Shown piece by piece: positions 17,280 to 27,034 of a stretch of 64,000 nt of DNA. This DNA is from Desulforamulus reducens MI-1. Its GTDB lineage: Bacteria > Bacillota > Desulfotomaculia > Desulfotomaculales > Desulfotomaculaceae. The notes under the pieces are model-generated. The model was given only the letters and a program-made list of their open reading frames with translations, made no database searches and was not told where the DNA came from. Where the stretch lies: positions 2,266,332 to 2,330,331 of the forward strand of contig NC_009253.1 of the NCBI RefSeq assembly GCF_000016165.1, read 5' to 3'. Made by a program: the position numbers and the translations under genes. Within the stretch, counting starts at the first letter, position 1. Each line of letters starts with the position of its first letter.

Positions 17280-19335
17280 AGCTTACATCACTGTACTTAA
17301 CAAAATCCGGGAAGCGACTGGCAAATTGTTCAAATAGTTGTTTATGCATGGGTGACCTTAAATCTGGATTCAAACTTAGCAGGGCTTCCGCTTCCTTTTT
17401 TGCCTGTTCGATTTCTTTACCATTTCTAATCAGGTCGGCAATTTTAAACTCTGGCAAACCCGATTGTCGGGTGCCAAAAAATTCACCGGGACCCCGTAGC
17501 TTCAAATCTTCTTCTGCTAAAACAAAACCATCCTGGGTCCGGCACATGGCGGCCATTCTTTCTTTAGCTTCCCGGGTGGTGGGATCTCCGACCAAAATAC
17601 AGTAGGATTGATGACTGCCCCGTCCTACCCTACCCCTTAGCTGGTGCAGTTGAGCCAACCCAAAACGTTGGGCATCCCAAATTACCATGGCAGTGGCATT
17701 GGGAACATCCACCCCTACCTCAATGACGGTGGTGGACACTAACAAATCAATGGTCCCCTTGCGAAATTCATTCATGACTAACTCTTTTTCCTGTGTTTTC
17801 ATCCGTCCATGAAGCAAGCCTATGGAGCAATCAACAAGGGCCTTCTGAAGTCTGCCATGCAATTCCACTGCTGCCTGGGTATCAATTTTTTCCGACTCTT
17901 CCACCAGCGGACAGACAACGTAGGCTTGTCTGCCTTCAGTTATTTGTTGTTTAATCAATCCCACAGCCTTGCCAGCCTGCGCTAAACCGACATGATGGGT
18001 TTTTATCCCTTGTCTACCAGGTGGCAACTGGTCAATGATGGATACATCCAAATCTCCATATAATGTTAGGGCCAGGGTACGGGGAATGGGTGTTGCAGTC
18101 ATCACCAGTACATCCGGCGCAACCCCTTTATCCTGCAGGGCAGCACGCTGGCGAACCCCAAAGCGGTGCTGTTCATCCACCACAACTAGGCCAAGGTTTT
18201 TATACTGGACATCCTCGGATATCAAAGCATGGGTTCCGATCGCCACCTGTATATCCCCGGAGGCCAGGGCGTCCAGTGTCTTTTTTCTCCCTTTTTTGCC
18301 ACTGCCCGTCAACAGCGCCACCTTAATCCCCATGGGTTCTAGTAAATCCTTTATGCCCTTGGCGTGTTGTTCTGCCAAGAGTTCTGTAGGAGCCATGAGG
18401 GCTCCTTGTAGGCCAGAACCAGCCGCCTTGCAGAGGGTCAAAGCTGCTATGACTGTTTTACCTGCCCCCACATCCCCTTGTAACAGGCGGTTCATGGGAA
18501 AAGAGCTTTTCAAGTCTTCCTCAATCTCCCGCCACACACGTTTCTGGGCTTCAGTTAATCGGAAGGGCAGGCTCATGAGAAGACGATTTGACAAGGCTTC
18601 TTCAATGTATTCGTGTTTTTTAACCTTTTTAAGAATACGCCCCTTTTGGAGGTTTACCCCTAACTCAAATAAGAAAAGCTCCTCCATAATAAACCGTCGT
18701 CGGGCCCGTTGACAGGATGCCTGATTTTCAGGAAAATGAATTTCCCGAAGGGCCTCTGGTAGGCAAGGCAAATTATAACGGTCTAGCATAGAGTCCGGCA
18801 AAAATTCCCTGGCTAAGGACCCCACTTGTTCAAGGGTTGTTTTGATTAGGGACCTCAAAAAACGCTGGTTAAGACTTTCTGTCAGTGGATAGATGGGGAC
18901 AATTCTACCGCTATGCATCCCTTCATCTCCCTCTAGGACCTCATGGTCAGTAACCTGAATTTGAGGAACACCAAACTTCCGATCAACCTTTCCTGTTATA
19001 AGTAGTTCCTTACCAGGCGGATACTGTTTTTTTATATAGGTCTGGTTAAACCAAACAGCATAAAAGGTGCCGGCCCCTTCCTGTAAAGCTAATTTCGTTA
19101 TGGATAGGCCCCTGCGGGGTTTGCTTTCCTGGGCTGCAATGACAGTACCCTTGACTGTGGCAAGATCCCCTTGGCTAAAGGAGTGAGCTGGTCGTATGTC
19201 ACTTCTGTCCTGATATTCCCTAGGAAAATGATAAAGCAGATCCCAAGTGGTAAAAATACCCAGGCGTTCCAGTTGCTTAGCCCTCTGGGGACCTACGCCT
19301 TTCATGTATTGTATTGGACTATATATATCCAGCAT
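17278..19335 (-). CDS. recG: ATP-dependent DNA helicase RecG
   Basis: A 685-residue branched-DNA helicase that reverses stalled forks and processes recombination intermediates. The N-terminal wedge/OB domain includes YMKGVGPQRAKQLERLGI. The helicase core shows motif I LLQGDVGAGKTVIA near 285, the box VVVDEQHRFGVRQR, motif III MTATPIPRTLAL, and motif VI GLAQLHQLRGRVGRG near 580. GGTGATATT precedes the ATG. Confidence 0.97.
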   Translation of the reverse strand: MLDIYSPIQYMKGVGPQRAKQLERLGIFTTWDLLYHFPREYQDRSDIRPAHSFSQGDLATVKGTVIAAQESKPRRGLSITKLALQEGAGTFYAVWFNQTYIKKQYPPGKELLITGKVDRKFGVPQIQVTDHEVLEGDEGMHSGRIVPIYPLTESLNQRFLRSLIKTTLEQVGSLAREFLPDSMLDRYNLPCLPEALREIHFPENQASCQRARRRFIMEELFLFELGVNLQKGRILKKVKKHEYIEEALSNRLLMSLPFRLTEAQKRVWREIEEDLKSSFPMNRLLQGDVGAGKTVIAALTLCKAAGSGLQGALMAPTELLAEQHAKGIKDLLEPMGIKVALLTGSGKKGRKKTLDALASGDIQVAIGTHALISEDVQYKNLGLVVVDEQHRFGVRQRAALQDKGVAPDVLVMTATPIPRTLALTLYGDLDVSIIDQLPPGRQGIKTHHVGLAQAGKAVGLIKQQITEGRQAYVVCPLVEESEKIDTQAAVELHGRLQKALVDCSIGLLHGRMKTQEKELVMNEFRKGTIDLLVSTTVIEVGVDVPNATAMVIWDAQRFGLAQLHQLRGRVGRGSHQSYCILVGDPTTREAKERMAAMCRTQDGFVLAEEDLKLRGPGEFFGTRQSGLPEFKIADLIRNGKEIEQAKKEAEALLSLNPDLRSPMHKQLFEQFASRFPDFVKYSDVS

Positions 19336-19413
19336 AATATCACCATTCTAAAACATATGTTCTATTATAGCATGGGAGCAATTACCATGGTAGTAAGATT
19401 TATTATTTTTCAT

Positions 19414-19441
19414 TTGATTTTAACTTAATTTGTGGTATACT
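19414..19441 (+). promoter_or_regulatory. Promoter of rpmB
   Basis: TTGATT (19414-19419), a 16-base spacer and TATACT (19436-19441), about 67 bases before the L28 start codon. It is the only promoter-like pair between recG and rpmB. Confidence 0.7.
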
Positions 19442-19508
19442 GTTTTAGTGAACTATGGCAAGTTATTTTATGTCATATGGTTATTGTGTCATTAAAGGAG
19501 GTGTAACA

Positions 19509-19697
19509 ATGGCCAAGTGCGCAATCTGCGAAAAGGGCGTTACCGTTGGTATTAAGCTAAGCCACTCTCATATTCGTACCAAGCGGACCTGGAACCCCAA
19601 CCTGCAACGTGTTAAAGCTATCGTTGATGGTTCCCCAAAGCGTATCATGGTATGCACCCGTTGTCTACGGAGTGGAAAAGTGCAGCGCGCTATCTAG
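19509..19697 (+). CDS. rpmB: 50S ribosomal protein L28
   Basis: A 62-residue L28 with zinc-type Cys pairs (AKCAICEKG at the start and VCTRCLRSGK near 50) and the family stretch KRTWNPNLQRV. I use the ATG at 19509, with AAAGGAGGTG upstream, rather than an in-frame ATG 18 codons earlier that has no site. It is a single-gene unit with its own promoter and terminator. Confidence 0.97.
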   Translation: MAKCAICEKGVTVGIKLSHSHIRTKRTWNPNLQRVKAIVDGSPKRIMVCTRCLRSGKVQRAI

Positions 19698-19720
19698 TTG
19701 CACCCTCAAATAATAAATTT

Positions 19721-19741
19721 AAAACGGCCTCAGGCCGTTTT
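19721..19741 (+). terminator. Terminator of rpmB
   Basis: A 9-bp GC-rich stem (AAAACGGCC, loop TCA, GGCCGTTTT) followed by TTTATTT, 23 bases after the rpmB stop. Confidence 0.9.
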
Positions 19742-19797
19742 TTATTTGCCCTGACCCAGGCATCAATTGTATCGAAAACTTAAATACTTTTGATAAA

Positions 19798-19832
19798 CTA
19801 AGAAAACCCGGAAAAATTCCGGGTTTTCTTAG
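19798..19832 (-). terminator. Terminator of rib operon
   Basis: A perfect 16-bp stem around AAA, nine bases after the ribH stop codon on the minus strand. The left arm includes the T-rich end needed for release. Confidence 0.88.
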
Positions 19833-19840
19833 TGTTTTTC

Positions 19841-20305
19841 CTAGATAGTTTTTAATAAATTGGCCATTTCAATGGCAGCATTGGCAGCTTCCCAACCTTT
19901 GTTGCCAGCCTTGGTACCAGCCCGCTCGATGGCCTGTTCGATGGTATCTACGGTCAGTACGCCAAAGATCACCGGCAGATTGCTATCCAAACTGATCTTT
20001 GCCACCCCTTTGGAAACTTCCGCTGATACGTATTCAAAGTGAGGGGTTGCGCCACGAATTACCGCCCCCAAGCAAATAACGCCATCGTAACGTTTGCTAT
20101 CAGCCATTTTCTTTGCCACCAAAGGAATTTCATAGGCCCCGGGAACATAAGCAATTTCAACATTTTCGTCCTCTACGCCATGACGTTTCAAGGCATCTAG
20201 TGCTCCGCTTAACAATTTATTAGTAATAAATTCGTTAAAACGACCAACAACAATACCAAACTTTAATTCTTGTCCCAGTAAATGTCCTTCAAATACTTTC
20301 GGCAT
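19841..20305 (-). CDS. ribH: 6,7-dimethyl-8-ribityllumazine synthase
   Basis: Condenses the pyrimidine and dihydroxybutanone-phosphate precursors to lumazine, the penultimate step of riboflavin synthesis. It is 154 residues, with [17 protein letters not shown] near 20, [15 protein letters not shown] near 54 and the catalytic His region [14 protein letters not shown] near 82. It is the last gene of the ribDE(BA)H operon. Confidence 0.97.
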   Translation of the reverse strand: MPKVFEGHLLGQELKFGIVVGRFNEFITNKLLSGALDALKRHGVEDENVEIAYVPGAYEIPLVAKKMADSKRYDGVICLGAVIRGATPHFEYVSAEVSKGVAKISLDSNLPVIFGVLTVDTIEQAIERAGTKAGNKGWEAANAAIEMANLLKTI

Positions 20306-20342
20306 ATTTTTGTCCTCCTGTTACTTATAATTCGTAATGATT

Positions 20343-21575
20343 TTATTCATTGACCGATTTCTTAGACTTTTCTTCCAGGGTTAAAAGATGACCCAGTTTG
20401 CATTTTTTAGTACTCAGGTACTTTTTATTGGTTGTTACTGCGTCAATTTCAATGGGTACCCGACCCACCACCTGGAGGCCGTAGCCTTCCAAACCTGCAA
20501 TTTTACGAGGGTTATTAGTAAGTAATCTTATTTTCGTGAGTCCCAGGTCAGCTAAGATTTGTGCCCCAATGCCATAATCCCGCAGATCCGCAGGGAAACC
20601 TAGGGCCAGGTTGGCTTCCACGGTATCTGCCCCCATATCCTGTAGACGATAAGCCTTTATTTTATTCATAAGGCCGATTCCCCGGCCTTCCTGCCGCATG
20701 TAAAGGAGGACACCCACTCCCTCTTCCTCAATGGCCTGCATGGCTTTGGCCAGTTGGTCCCCACAATCACAGCGCATGGATCCAAAAACATCTCCAGTTA
20801 AACACTCAGAATGAACACGTACCAATGGGGCCTCAACGCTGGACAAATCCCCTTTTACCAGAGCAACATGCCCTTTGCCGTCGATCAGACCTTCATAGCC
20901 CACTGCCACAAACTCACCATATTTAGTAGGCATCTTGGCAGAATCAATTTTCTTAATAAATTTTTCGTGGTGTCTCCGATATTTAATTAAATCAGCAATG
21001 GTAATTAACTTTAAATTATGTTCTTTGCAAAACTCTACAAGTTCCGGAACTCTTGCCATGGTTCCATCATCTTTCATTATTTCACAGATAACACCCGCTG
21101 ATTTCAAACCTGCCAGCCTCGCTAAATCCACCACCGCTTCGGTATGACCAGAACGTACCAACACGCCGCCTTCCTTTGCCCGTAGAGGGAATATGTGACC
21201 AGGACGACGCAGATCTTCCGGCTTAGTAGTGGGATCCAGTATCTTTTTAATGGTTAAGGCCCTTTCAACAGCCGAGATGCCAGTGGTACATTCTTTGGCA
21301 TCTACCGATACGGTAAAAGCAGTTCCATTGGGGTCCGTATTATTACTAACCATTGCTGGTAAATCCAATTCATCCAGACGCTCGCCATAGATCGGCATGC
21401 AAATTAATCCTCGGCCATAGGTGGCCATAAAGTTAACAGCTTCTGTGGTGGCCAATTCTGCGGCCATCACCAAATCCCCTTCATTTTCGCGATCCTCATC
21501 ATCCACGACCACAACAATTTTACCTGCACGAATATCTTCAATGGCCTCTTCAATGGTATTAAATTTATATGTCAT
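20343..21575 (-). CDS. ribBA: Bifunctional DHBP synthase / GTP cyclohydrolase II
   Basis: A 410-residue fusion supplying both riboflavin precursors. The N-terminal DHBP synthase domain (about 1-200) has [18 protein letters not shown] and [20 protein letters not shown]. The C-terminal GTP cyclohydrolase II (about 205-400) has the zinc cysteines in [20 protein letters not shown] and [18 protein letters not shown]. It lies between ribE and ribH. Confidence 0.97.
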   Translation of the reverse strand: MTYKFNTIEEAIEDIRAGKIVVVVDDEDRENEGDLVMAAELATTEAVNFMATYGRGLICMPIYGERLDELDLPAMVSNNTDPNGTAFTVSVDAKECTTGISAVERALTIKKILDPTTKPEDLRRPGHIFPLRAKEGGVLVRSGHTEAVVDLARLAGLKSAGVICEIMKDDGTMARVPELVEFCKEHNLKLITIADLIKYRRHHEKFIKKIDSAKMPTKYGEFVAVGYEGLIDGKGHVALVKGDLSSVEAPLVRVHSECLTGDVFGSMRCDCGDQLAKAMQAIEEEGVGVLLYMRQEGRGIGLMNKIKAYRLQDMGADTVEANLALGFPADLRDYGIGAQILADLGLTKIRLLTNNPRKIAGLEGYGLQVVGRVPIEIDAVTTNKKYLSTKKCKLGHLLTLEEKSKKSVNE

Positions 21576-21588
21576 ACCTTACCCCTCC

Positions 21589-22242
21589 TTATAGAAATCC
21601 ATTGGTTGCCAAAAACTCCAGGTTCATTTTACTACCGGGGCGTTCCTCTTCTTGACGTCCCTGCAGCAAGCGTTCAATATATTTACCTAAAACGTCGGAT
21701 TCCAAGTTAACGGAATCACCGATTTTCTTGTTCCCCAGCACCGTAGCATGGGCAGTATGGGGAATTAGTGATACTTGAAATTTATCTCCCTCAAAATCAA
21801 CCACAGTCAGACTGGTGCCATCAATGGCTATGGAACCCTTCTTTATAATGTATTTCATTACCTGGGGCGGGGCTTGTATGGTAATCAAAGTGGCAATATC
21901 ATGTTTTTCCTTGCCGGCAATGGTTCCCACGCCATCCACGTGCCCAGAAACCATGTGGCCCCCCAACCTGTCTCCCAGCCTTAATGCCCTTTCCAGGTTA
22001 ACCTGACTGCCGGGTCTGAGATCCCTTAGGTTTGTTTTAGCCAAAGTCTCTGCCATTACATCGGCAACAAAAACTCCCTCACCAAAAGTGGTAGCTGTCA
22101 AACAAACACCATTTACTGCAATACTGTCACCAATTCTTGTATCCTGCAACACCTTTGACCCTAATATATGAAGCCTGGCTGAATCCGGGCCCTTGGAAAT
22201 CCCTCTAATGGTGCCAATCTCTTCTACAATTCCAGTAAAGAT
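21589..22242 (-). CDS. ribE: Riboflavin synthase alpha chain, apparent ATC start
   Basis: Converts two lumazines to riboflavin. It has two similar lumazine-binding repeats (ANGVCLT-type near 48, and SIAIDGTSLTVVDF in the second half). The invariant family N-terminus (M)FTGIVEEIG is fully encoded, but the first codon is ATC (22240-22242), not ATG, GTG or TTG; an AGGGGGGG run sits seven bases upstream. The next standard start in frame (GTG at 22152) would delete 30 conserved residues. The gene overlaps the 3' end of ribD by 19 bases, which supports coupled reinitiation. Length from ATC is 217 residues, normal for the family. Confidence 0.88.
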   Translation of the reverse strand: MFTGIVEEIGTIRGISKGPDSARLHILGSKVLQDTRIGDSIAVNGVCLTATTFGEGVFVADVMAETLAKTNLRDLRPGSQVNLERALRLGDRLGGHMVSGHVDGVGTIAGKEKHDIATLITIQAPPQVMKYIIKKGSIAIDGTSLTVVDFEGDKFQVSLIPHTAHATVLGNKKIGDSVNLESDVLGKYIERLLQGRQEEERPGSKMNLEFLATNGFL

Positions 22243-23354
22243 ATCTTGTCCCCCCCTTTCGAGGTATAACCAGTGATGAGAATATCTGCTCCTAAGTTTT
22301 GCACTGTTACCTTATATAGTTTTGTAGCATCTTTTAAGAATTGAATTCCTTCACCCCGAACAGGTCCCGGAGCGAGGTCCCCGCCGATGATTTTAGGGGC
22401 AATAAACCAAGCAACTTTATCAACAATACCTGCATTCAAAGCAGAACCGCTAATTTTACCGCCGCCTTCAATGAGCACACTGGATATTTGCTTTTCCCCC
22501 AGCAGAACCATTAATTTTTTCAGGTCAACCCCTGGACCTTCGCCCGGTACTACTATAACCTCTGCGCCAGCGGCCATTAAACTTGCACGACGCTCCACTG
22601 GTGCCGCTTGGGTCGTTGCAATGATGGTATGGGCAGCAGACTCCTGGGTTAGTATCTTTGCACTGGTAGGGGTACGGGACATGCTGTCTACAATAATCCG
22701 CAGGGGATCTTTGCCCCTGCCTTCGGGCAATCTGGCAGTTAAAGATGGATCATCAGCTAATACAGTATTAACCCCCACCAATATGGCATCGTAGGCATCC
22801 CTTAATCTGTGTCCATAATTTCTGGCTGTATCACCGGTAATCCACTTAGATTCCCCACTGGCTGTTGCTATTTTACCATCCAAGCTGGTGGCAGCCTTTA
22901 AGACAATAAAGGGTATTTTTGTTGTTATATATTTAATAAAAACCTCATTTAATTCCTTTGCTTCTTCCTCCAACAAACCGGATACCACTTCTATACCGGC
23001 ATCCTTTAAAATATTTAAGCCCTTACCTGCAACCAAAGGGTTCGGGTCAGTCATGGCGGCCACAACCCTTTTAACCCCTGCTTTTTTCAATGCCTCTGTA
23101 CAAGGTCCGGTTTTCCCATGATGACAACAAGGTTCCAATGTTACATACACTGTGGCTCCCTTTGCCCGATCACCAGCATCGGCCAACGCCACTACTTCTG
23201 CATGGGCACCGCCTGCTTTGGCATGAAAACCTTTGCCAACCACTTCCCCATCCTTAACCAAAACAGCTCCCACCATAGGATTAGGGCTGGTGCGTCCTCT
23301 AGCCTTGGCTGCCAGTTCAAGGGCCATGTTCATATAGTGCCTGTCCTGATCCAT
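22224..23354 (-). CDS. ribD: Bifunctional riboflavin deaminase/reductase
   Basis: The N-terminal deaminase domain has the zinc motif GGAHAEVVAL near residue 45 and PCCHHGKTGPC near 72; the C-terminal reductase domain (about 145-360) has ATSLDGKIATASGESKWITG. Together they carry out steps two and three of riboflavin synthesis. I use the ATG at 23354, preceded by GGGGGATGAAGGA; a TTG five codons earlier overlaps that site. It is the first gene after the FMN riboswitch and terminator. Confidence 0.95.
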   Translation of the reverse strand: MDQDRHYMNMALELAAKARGRTSPNPMVGAVLVKDGEVVGKGFHAKAGGAHAEVVALADAGDRAKGATVYVTLEPCCHHGKTGPCTEALKKAGVKRVVAAMTDPNPLVAGKGLNILKDAGIEVVSGLLEEEAKELNEVFIKYITTKIPFIVLKAATSLDGKIATASGESKWITGDTARNYGHRLRDAYDAILVGVNTVLADDPSLTARLPEGRGKDPLRIIVDSMSRTPTSAKILTQESAAHTIIATTQAAPVERRASLMAAGAEVIVVPGEGPGVDLKKLMVLLGEKQISSVLIEGGGKISGSALNAGIVDKVAWFIAPKIIGGDLAPGPVRGEGIQFLKDATKLYKVTVQNLGADILITGYTSKGGDKISLLEL

Positions 23355-23379
23355 TCCTTCATCCCCCAAGAAAATAAAT

Positions 23380-23404
23380 AAAACCCTGACAAAACCAGGG
23401 TTTT
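23380..23404 (-). terminator. Riboswitch-controlled terminator
   Basis: A 9-bp stem (AAAACCCTG / CAGGGTTTT, 7-base loop) followed on the minus strand by TTTTATTTATTTT, between the FMN aptamer and ribD. Its position fits premature termination when FMN is bound. Confidence 0.85.
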
Positions 23405-23457
23405 AGACACAGTTATTAAACCTTACAAAAGTACTCTTTTGCAGGTTTTTGACACGT

Positions 23458-23578
23458 CCTTCTTCCATCCAGACTTTTACTGTCGGCTCTGGCATCTCAC
23501 CAGATCTGCCCCTACGGGCTCGCGGGCTTAGCCGAAGCCATACCGCCGGTAAGGAATTTCACCTAACCCTGAAGGTTT
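23458..23578 (-). ncRNA. FMN riboswitch (RFN element)
   Basis: On the minus strand the conserved RFN parts appear in order: TTCAGGG then GGTGAAATTCC, CCGGCGGTAT, an AAGCCCGCGAGC segment, then GATCTGGTGAGATGCCAGAG, GCCGACAGT, AGTCTGGATGGAAGAAGG. FMN binding to this aptamer represses riboflavin genes in bacteria. It lies about 100 bases before ribD, behind a strong promoter and followed by a terminator. Confidence 0.97.
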
Positions 23579-23597
23579 TGCTTATTTATTTAAGTCC

Positions 23598-23627
23598 ATT
23601 ATATTCCTGTATTGATTCGTATGTCAA
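23598..23627 (-). promoter_or_regulatory. Promoter of rib operon
   Basis: Minus-strand TTGACA (23622-23627), an 18-base spacer and TATAAT (23598-23603), ending about 20 bases before the FMN aptamer. Confidence 0.88.
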
Positions 23628-23747
23628 TCTTTAAATAAACCTAATAGCACCTTCACTTTATTTTTACCACTTTACTTTAAATCATGTGGGGACAATCCAC
23701 CCCCCCACACAACTTTTTTACTTTTCTTAATATTATCTAGAAAAATC

Positions 23748-23780
23748 AAAAGCCGTAATCCCCGAGGATTTACGGCTTTT
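23748..23780 (-). terminator. Terminator of pduL-ackA
   Basis: A 14-bp stem with one bulged base (AAAAGCCGTAATCC against GGATTTACGGCTTTT), followed by T-rich sequence on the minus strand, about 40 bases after the ackA stop. Confidence 0.82.
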
Positions 23781-23818
23781 GTGTTCTTTTATACTTCTCA
23801 AGCTGGCTATTTCTTTTA

Positions 23819-25009
23819 TTAAACCAATTCTTTGGTTTCACGGGCAATCATTAATTCTTCGTTGGTGGGCACAACCATAGCCACAAAAGGTGCGCCAGGT
23901 TTGCTGACGATTACTTCTTTACCACGGGTATTGTTCTTCTCTTCATCAATTTGCAAACCGGTATAAGCTAGGCCATTCAGTACTTTGGCTCTCATAGTCT
24001 TGGAATTTTCACCAATGCCACCAGTAAATACAACGGCATCCAAGCCACCTAAGGCTGCAGTATAGGCACCAATGTATTTAATAATGCCATAGGCAAACAT
24101 ATTGAGGGCTAACTCAGCTCTCTCATTACCTTTACTGGCAGCATCTTCTAAATCACGGAAGTCACTGCTAATGCCGGATACACCTAGCACCCCGCTCTTT
24201 TTGTTTAGAACATTACCAATTTCGTTAACTCCTAATTGTTCTTTCTCCATTAAGAAGGGAACAATGGCAGGGTCCATATCACCGGTACGAGTACCCATGG
24301 GAAGACCTGGCAGTGGGGTAAAGCCCATGGAAGTATCCTGGGATACACCATTGCCCACAGCTGAGATACTGGAACCATTGCCCAGATGGCAAACGATAAT
24401 TTTTAAATCTTCAACGGGCTTTCCTAAAATTTCAGCTGCTCGGTGGGAAACAAATTTATGAGAAGTGCCGTGGAAGCCATAACGGCGTATTTTATACTTC
24501 TCATAGTATTCGTAAGGAACAGCATAGGTGTAAGCATGTTTAGGCATAGCAGAATGGAAAGCTGTATCAAACACGGCCACTTGTGCAGCATGGGGCATAA
24601 GTTCTTGGCAAGTCTTAATACCTATAATATTTGGCGGGTTATGTAGAGGTGCCAATTCGGACATCTCTTCCAATACTTTCATAAGCTCTGCATCGATAAC
24701 CACAGACTTATTAAATTTCTCTCCACCGTGCACAACCCGGTGACCAACTGCTTTAATTTCTGCAGTATCTTTGATAGCACCATATTTAGCATCGGTAATG
24801 CATTTCAAAATTGTCTCTAGGGCAGCCTTATGGTCTGGCAGGTCTTGCTCCAGGACCAATTCTTCACCTTTATTATTTTCTTGTTTAATTCTAGAACCAG
24901 CGATACCAATTCTTTCAGATAGACCCGAAAGAAGAACGGACTCTTGCTCCATATCCATTAATTTATACTTAATAGATGAGCTACCACAGTTAACAACTAG
25001 GACTAGCAA
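23819..25009 (-). CDS. ackA: Acetate kinase
   Basis: Reversibly converts acetyl-phosphate and ADP to acetate and ATP. It has 396 residues with the N-terminal motif VLVVNCGSSSIKYKL, the active-site region RYGFHGTSHKFV near 178, GNGSSISAV near 210 and VFTGGIGENS near 330. The start is TTG with AGGAGG eight bases upstream. It follows pduL by 29 bases, giving a PduL-AckA substrate-level phosphorylation module. Confidence 0.97.
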   Translation of the reverse strand: MLVLVVNCGSSSIKYKLMDMEQESVLLSGLSERIGIAGSRIKQENNKGEELVLEQDLPDHKAALETILKCITDAKYGAIKDTAEIKAVGHRVVHGGEKFNKSVVIDAELMKVLEEMSELAPLHNPPNIIGIKTCQELMPHAAQVAVFDTAFHSAMPKHAYTYAVPYEYYEKYKIRRYGFHGTSHKFVSHRAAEILGKPVEDLKIIVCHLGNGSSISAVGNGVSQDTSMGFTPLPGLPMGTRTGDMDPAIVPFLMEKEQLGVNEIGNVLNKKSGVLGVSGISSDFRDLEDAASKGNERAELALNMFAYGIIKYIGAYTAALGGLDAVVFTGGIGENSKTMRAKVLNGLAYTGLQIDEEKNNTRGKEVIVSKPGAPFVAMVVPTNEELMIARETKELV

Positions 25010-25038
25010 TGGATTCTCCTCCTTAAAAGACCCTTAAT

Positions 25039-25689
25039 TTATTTTACAAGCTGAGAAATATGTCCGTGAATCTTATAGGCATAAACAGTATCACCATTTC
25101 TCAAACCAACAGCGTTTCCTTCATCTGTATCAATATGCATTTCCAGCTTGTGTTTTTCGCCTGCACGAATCAATACATCACCAAAGATAATACCTCTGGG
25201 ACCCTTTGCTCTAACGTAAAGTCTATCTCCATCTTCCAACCCAAATTTTTCAGCATCAGAGGAATGCATGTGAATATGACGGGCTGCAATGATGGCACCT
25301 TCTTCTAAGGTTACAGAGCCAACAGGTCCGACCAAGGTTACGGAAGCAGAACCTGCTAAATCGCCGGAATCTCTTAGAGGGGCCTTAATGCCAATCTTAA
25401 AGCAATCGGAAATGGAGAGTTCTACTTGACTCTGTTTACGTTCTGGTCCTAGAATACGAACTTTTTCAATAACGCCTTTAGGACCAACGACAGTCACAAA
25501 TTCTTCACAGGCAAATTGACCAGGCTGGGAAAGATCCTTAAATCTTTTCAATTCATAGCCGGCTCCAAATAAGGTTTCCACGTGCTCATGGGTAAGATGC
25601 ACGTGACGGGCAGAGATACCTACAGTAACAGCAATGGGTGTGATTTCGTCGGGATTTACTTGGGTAGGTAGTTCATTGGTTGACATCAT
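25039..25689 (-). CDS. pduL: PduL-type phosphate acyltransferase
   Basis: A 216-residue PduL-family enzyme that exchanges acyl-CoA and acyl-phosphate and replaces the unrelated Pta in many anaerobes. Zinc-binding histidines are visible in GISARHVHLTHEH near 27 and AARHIHMHSSDAEKFG near 140. There is no N-terminal encapsulation peptide of the microcompartment type and no shell gene nearby, so a free cytoplasmic enzyme paired with ackA for acetate metabolism is likely. Confidence 0.93.
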   Translation of the reverse strand: MMSTNELPTQVNPDEITPIAVTVGISARHVHLTHEHVETLFGAGYELKRFKDLSQPGQFACEEFVTVVGPKGVIEKVRILGPERKQSQVELSISDCFKIGIKAPLRDSGDLAGSASVTLVGPVGSVTLEEGAIIAARHIHMHSSDAEKFGLEDGDRLYVRAKGPRGIIFGDVLIRAGEKHKLEMHIDTDEGNAVGLRNGDTVYAYKIHGHISQLVK

Positions 25690-26041
25690 ACAACACTTCC
25701 TTTGATATTTTTTGATTTTAACCTTGATGACATAATAATTATGACAAAATAAAAAATTAATTTTAGTTCTCTTTCATAGGTTTTGTCTTTTTAATAAAAA
25801 CAGTCGTAAAAATATATGGGCACTTAATGTAATTATTACCATACCCATACTATGCTATTATAACAAATTTTTCAAACATTCTGTGATCATTCTTAATCTA
25901 TTTTAAAAAGGTTTTTAGCAAATTTGTATACAATTTCACCCATTTCTGATTTTATCTACTTTTTTCCTTGTTTTCAAGTAGAATTACATGACTTGCTTTT
26001 CTGACATTTTTAAAATTAAATTTTACAAATTATTCTTTATT
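25690..26041. other. Intergenic region upstream of pduL
   Basis: A 352-base AT-rich stretch without a credible gene. It contains an imperfect dyad near 25727-25745 (TGACATAAT, A, ATTATGACA) about 40 bases before pduL that could be an operator. I found no convincing -35/-10 pair and no terminator for the EcsC gene's upstream side. Confidence 0.4.
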
Positions 26042-26782
26042 TCACATTATTGACTTATCTTTAAAGTGCCTTAGTCTGTAACCATTCTTAGCTGTCTCTC
26101 CTAGACTGTCCAATAGCGTATAATTTGCATAGGCCCCCACTGCTGCGCCAATGCCAGGCAAGAGTTGAAACAGTTTTATTAAATCAATATGATCCCTGTA
26201 CTCCTGTTGAAATTGACGCCAGTCAAAGCTAGCTAACTTTGTATCCAATGGATATTTTTTAATTGTTTTTTCCCAGTGCAAAATATCGTAATAAACTTCT
26301 CTGCGTCTTTTACTACTGGAAAAGGCCAGTTGAAACAAGTAAAGTATAAATATTCGTTCCTTAATATCTCGAACATCATAACCATAGAGGTTTGCAGTCT
26401 CAAAAAGAAATTTGATTTTTAGCGTAAGTAACAAAGGAAAATCAGCCAACCCAAGAAAGAATCCCCCAGCTCCTGTTCCCGCACCCTCTGCCGCTGCCGC
26501 TTTTTTATAAAATCCAAGTTTATCTTCGACCAACTTCTCCCTCTCATCCAGACCCATACCCTCCGGTACCAAACTGCCTGTGGTAAATTGGGAGCCAACC
26601 AATGTAGCATGAACCATGTTTTTGATGGCCGTGGTTAATACCCTATGAATTTTTTCCGGTATAAGTTCATTCATTTTCCTTTGGATTCCCTTTGCCATGC
26701 CACTCAAAAAAGACGGCTGCCGGGTCATTTTAATCTGCCAAGCCCTTAACTCTATTAGGGCCTTCTCTTCATATAGATTCAT
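26042..26782 (-). CDS. EcsC family protein
   Basis: A 246-residue protein of the EcsC family, named for a gene in a Bacillus ABC-transporter locus; biochemical function is unknown. The central stretch is Gly/Ala rich and hydrophobic (AAAAEGAGTGAGGFFLGLADFP near 93), with another small-residue segment LLPGIGAAVGAYANYTLLD near 207, suggesting membrane association. No ecsA/ecsB transporter is nearby. It is transcribed alone on the minus strand. Confidence 0.8.
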   Translation of the reverse strand: MNLYEEKALIELRAWQIKMTRQPSFLSGMAKGIQRKMNELIPEKIHRVLTTAIKNMVHATLVGSQFTTGSLVPEGMGLDEREKLVEDKLGFYKKAAAAEGAGTGAGGFFLGLADFPLLLTLKIKFLFETANLYGYDVRDIKERIFILYLFQLAFSSSKRRREVYYDILHWEKTIKKYPLDTKLASFDWRQFQQEYRDHIDLIKLFQLLPGIGAAVGAYANYTLLDSLGETAKNGYRLRHFKDKSIM

Positions 26783-27034
26783 TCTTTCAGGTTCCTTTGC
26801 CTAGATTTAGGGGTAGTGCCGTTGTTTTATTATCATTATTTCATATTTTAGCTTATTTATAGAAGGTTAATATGATAAGAAAAATCGGCTTCACTAAGCC
26901 TTTGTACAATGGTATAAGCCTTATTTGCCCTTATGCATATCGGAAAGTTTTATTCTTTATTACTTTACTAGAAAAAGCGTTTCATGATCCAGCAAACAAA
27001 TCACAAAACGCTTCAAGGAAATCAGAAGCAGCTG

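Noticed and set aside
18035-18712. 225-codon plus-strand frame inside recG.
   Set aside because: Antisense of the RecG helicase motifs; no start signal.
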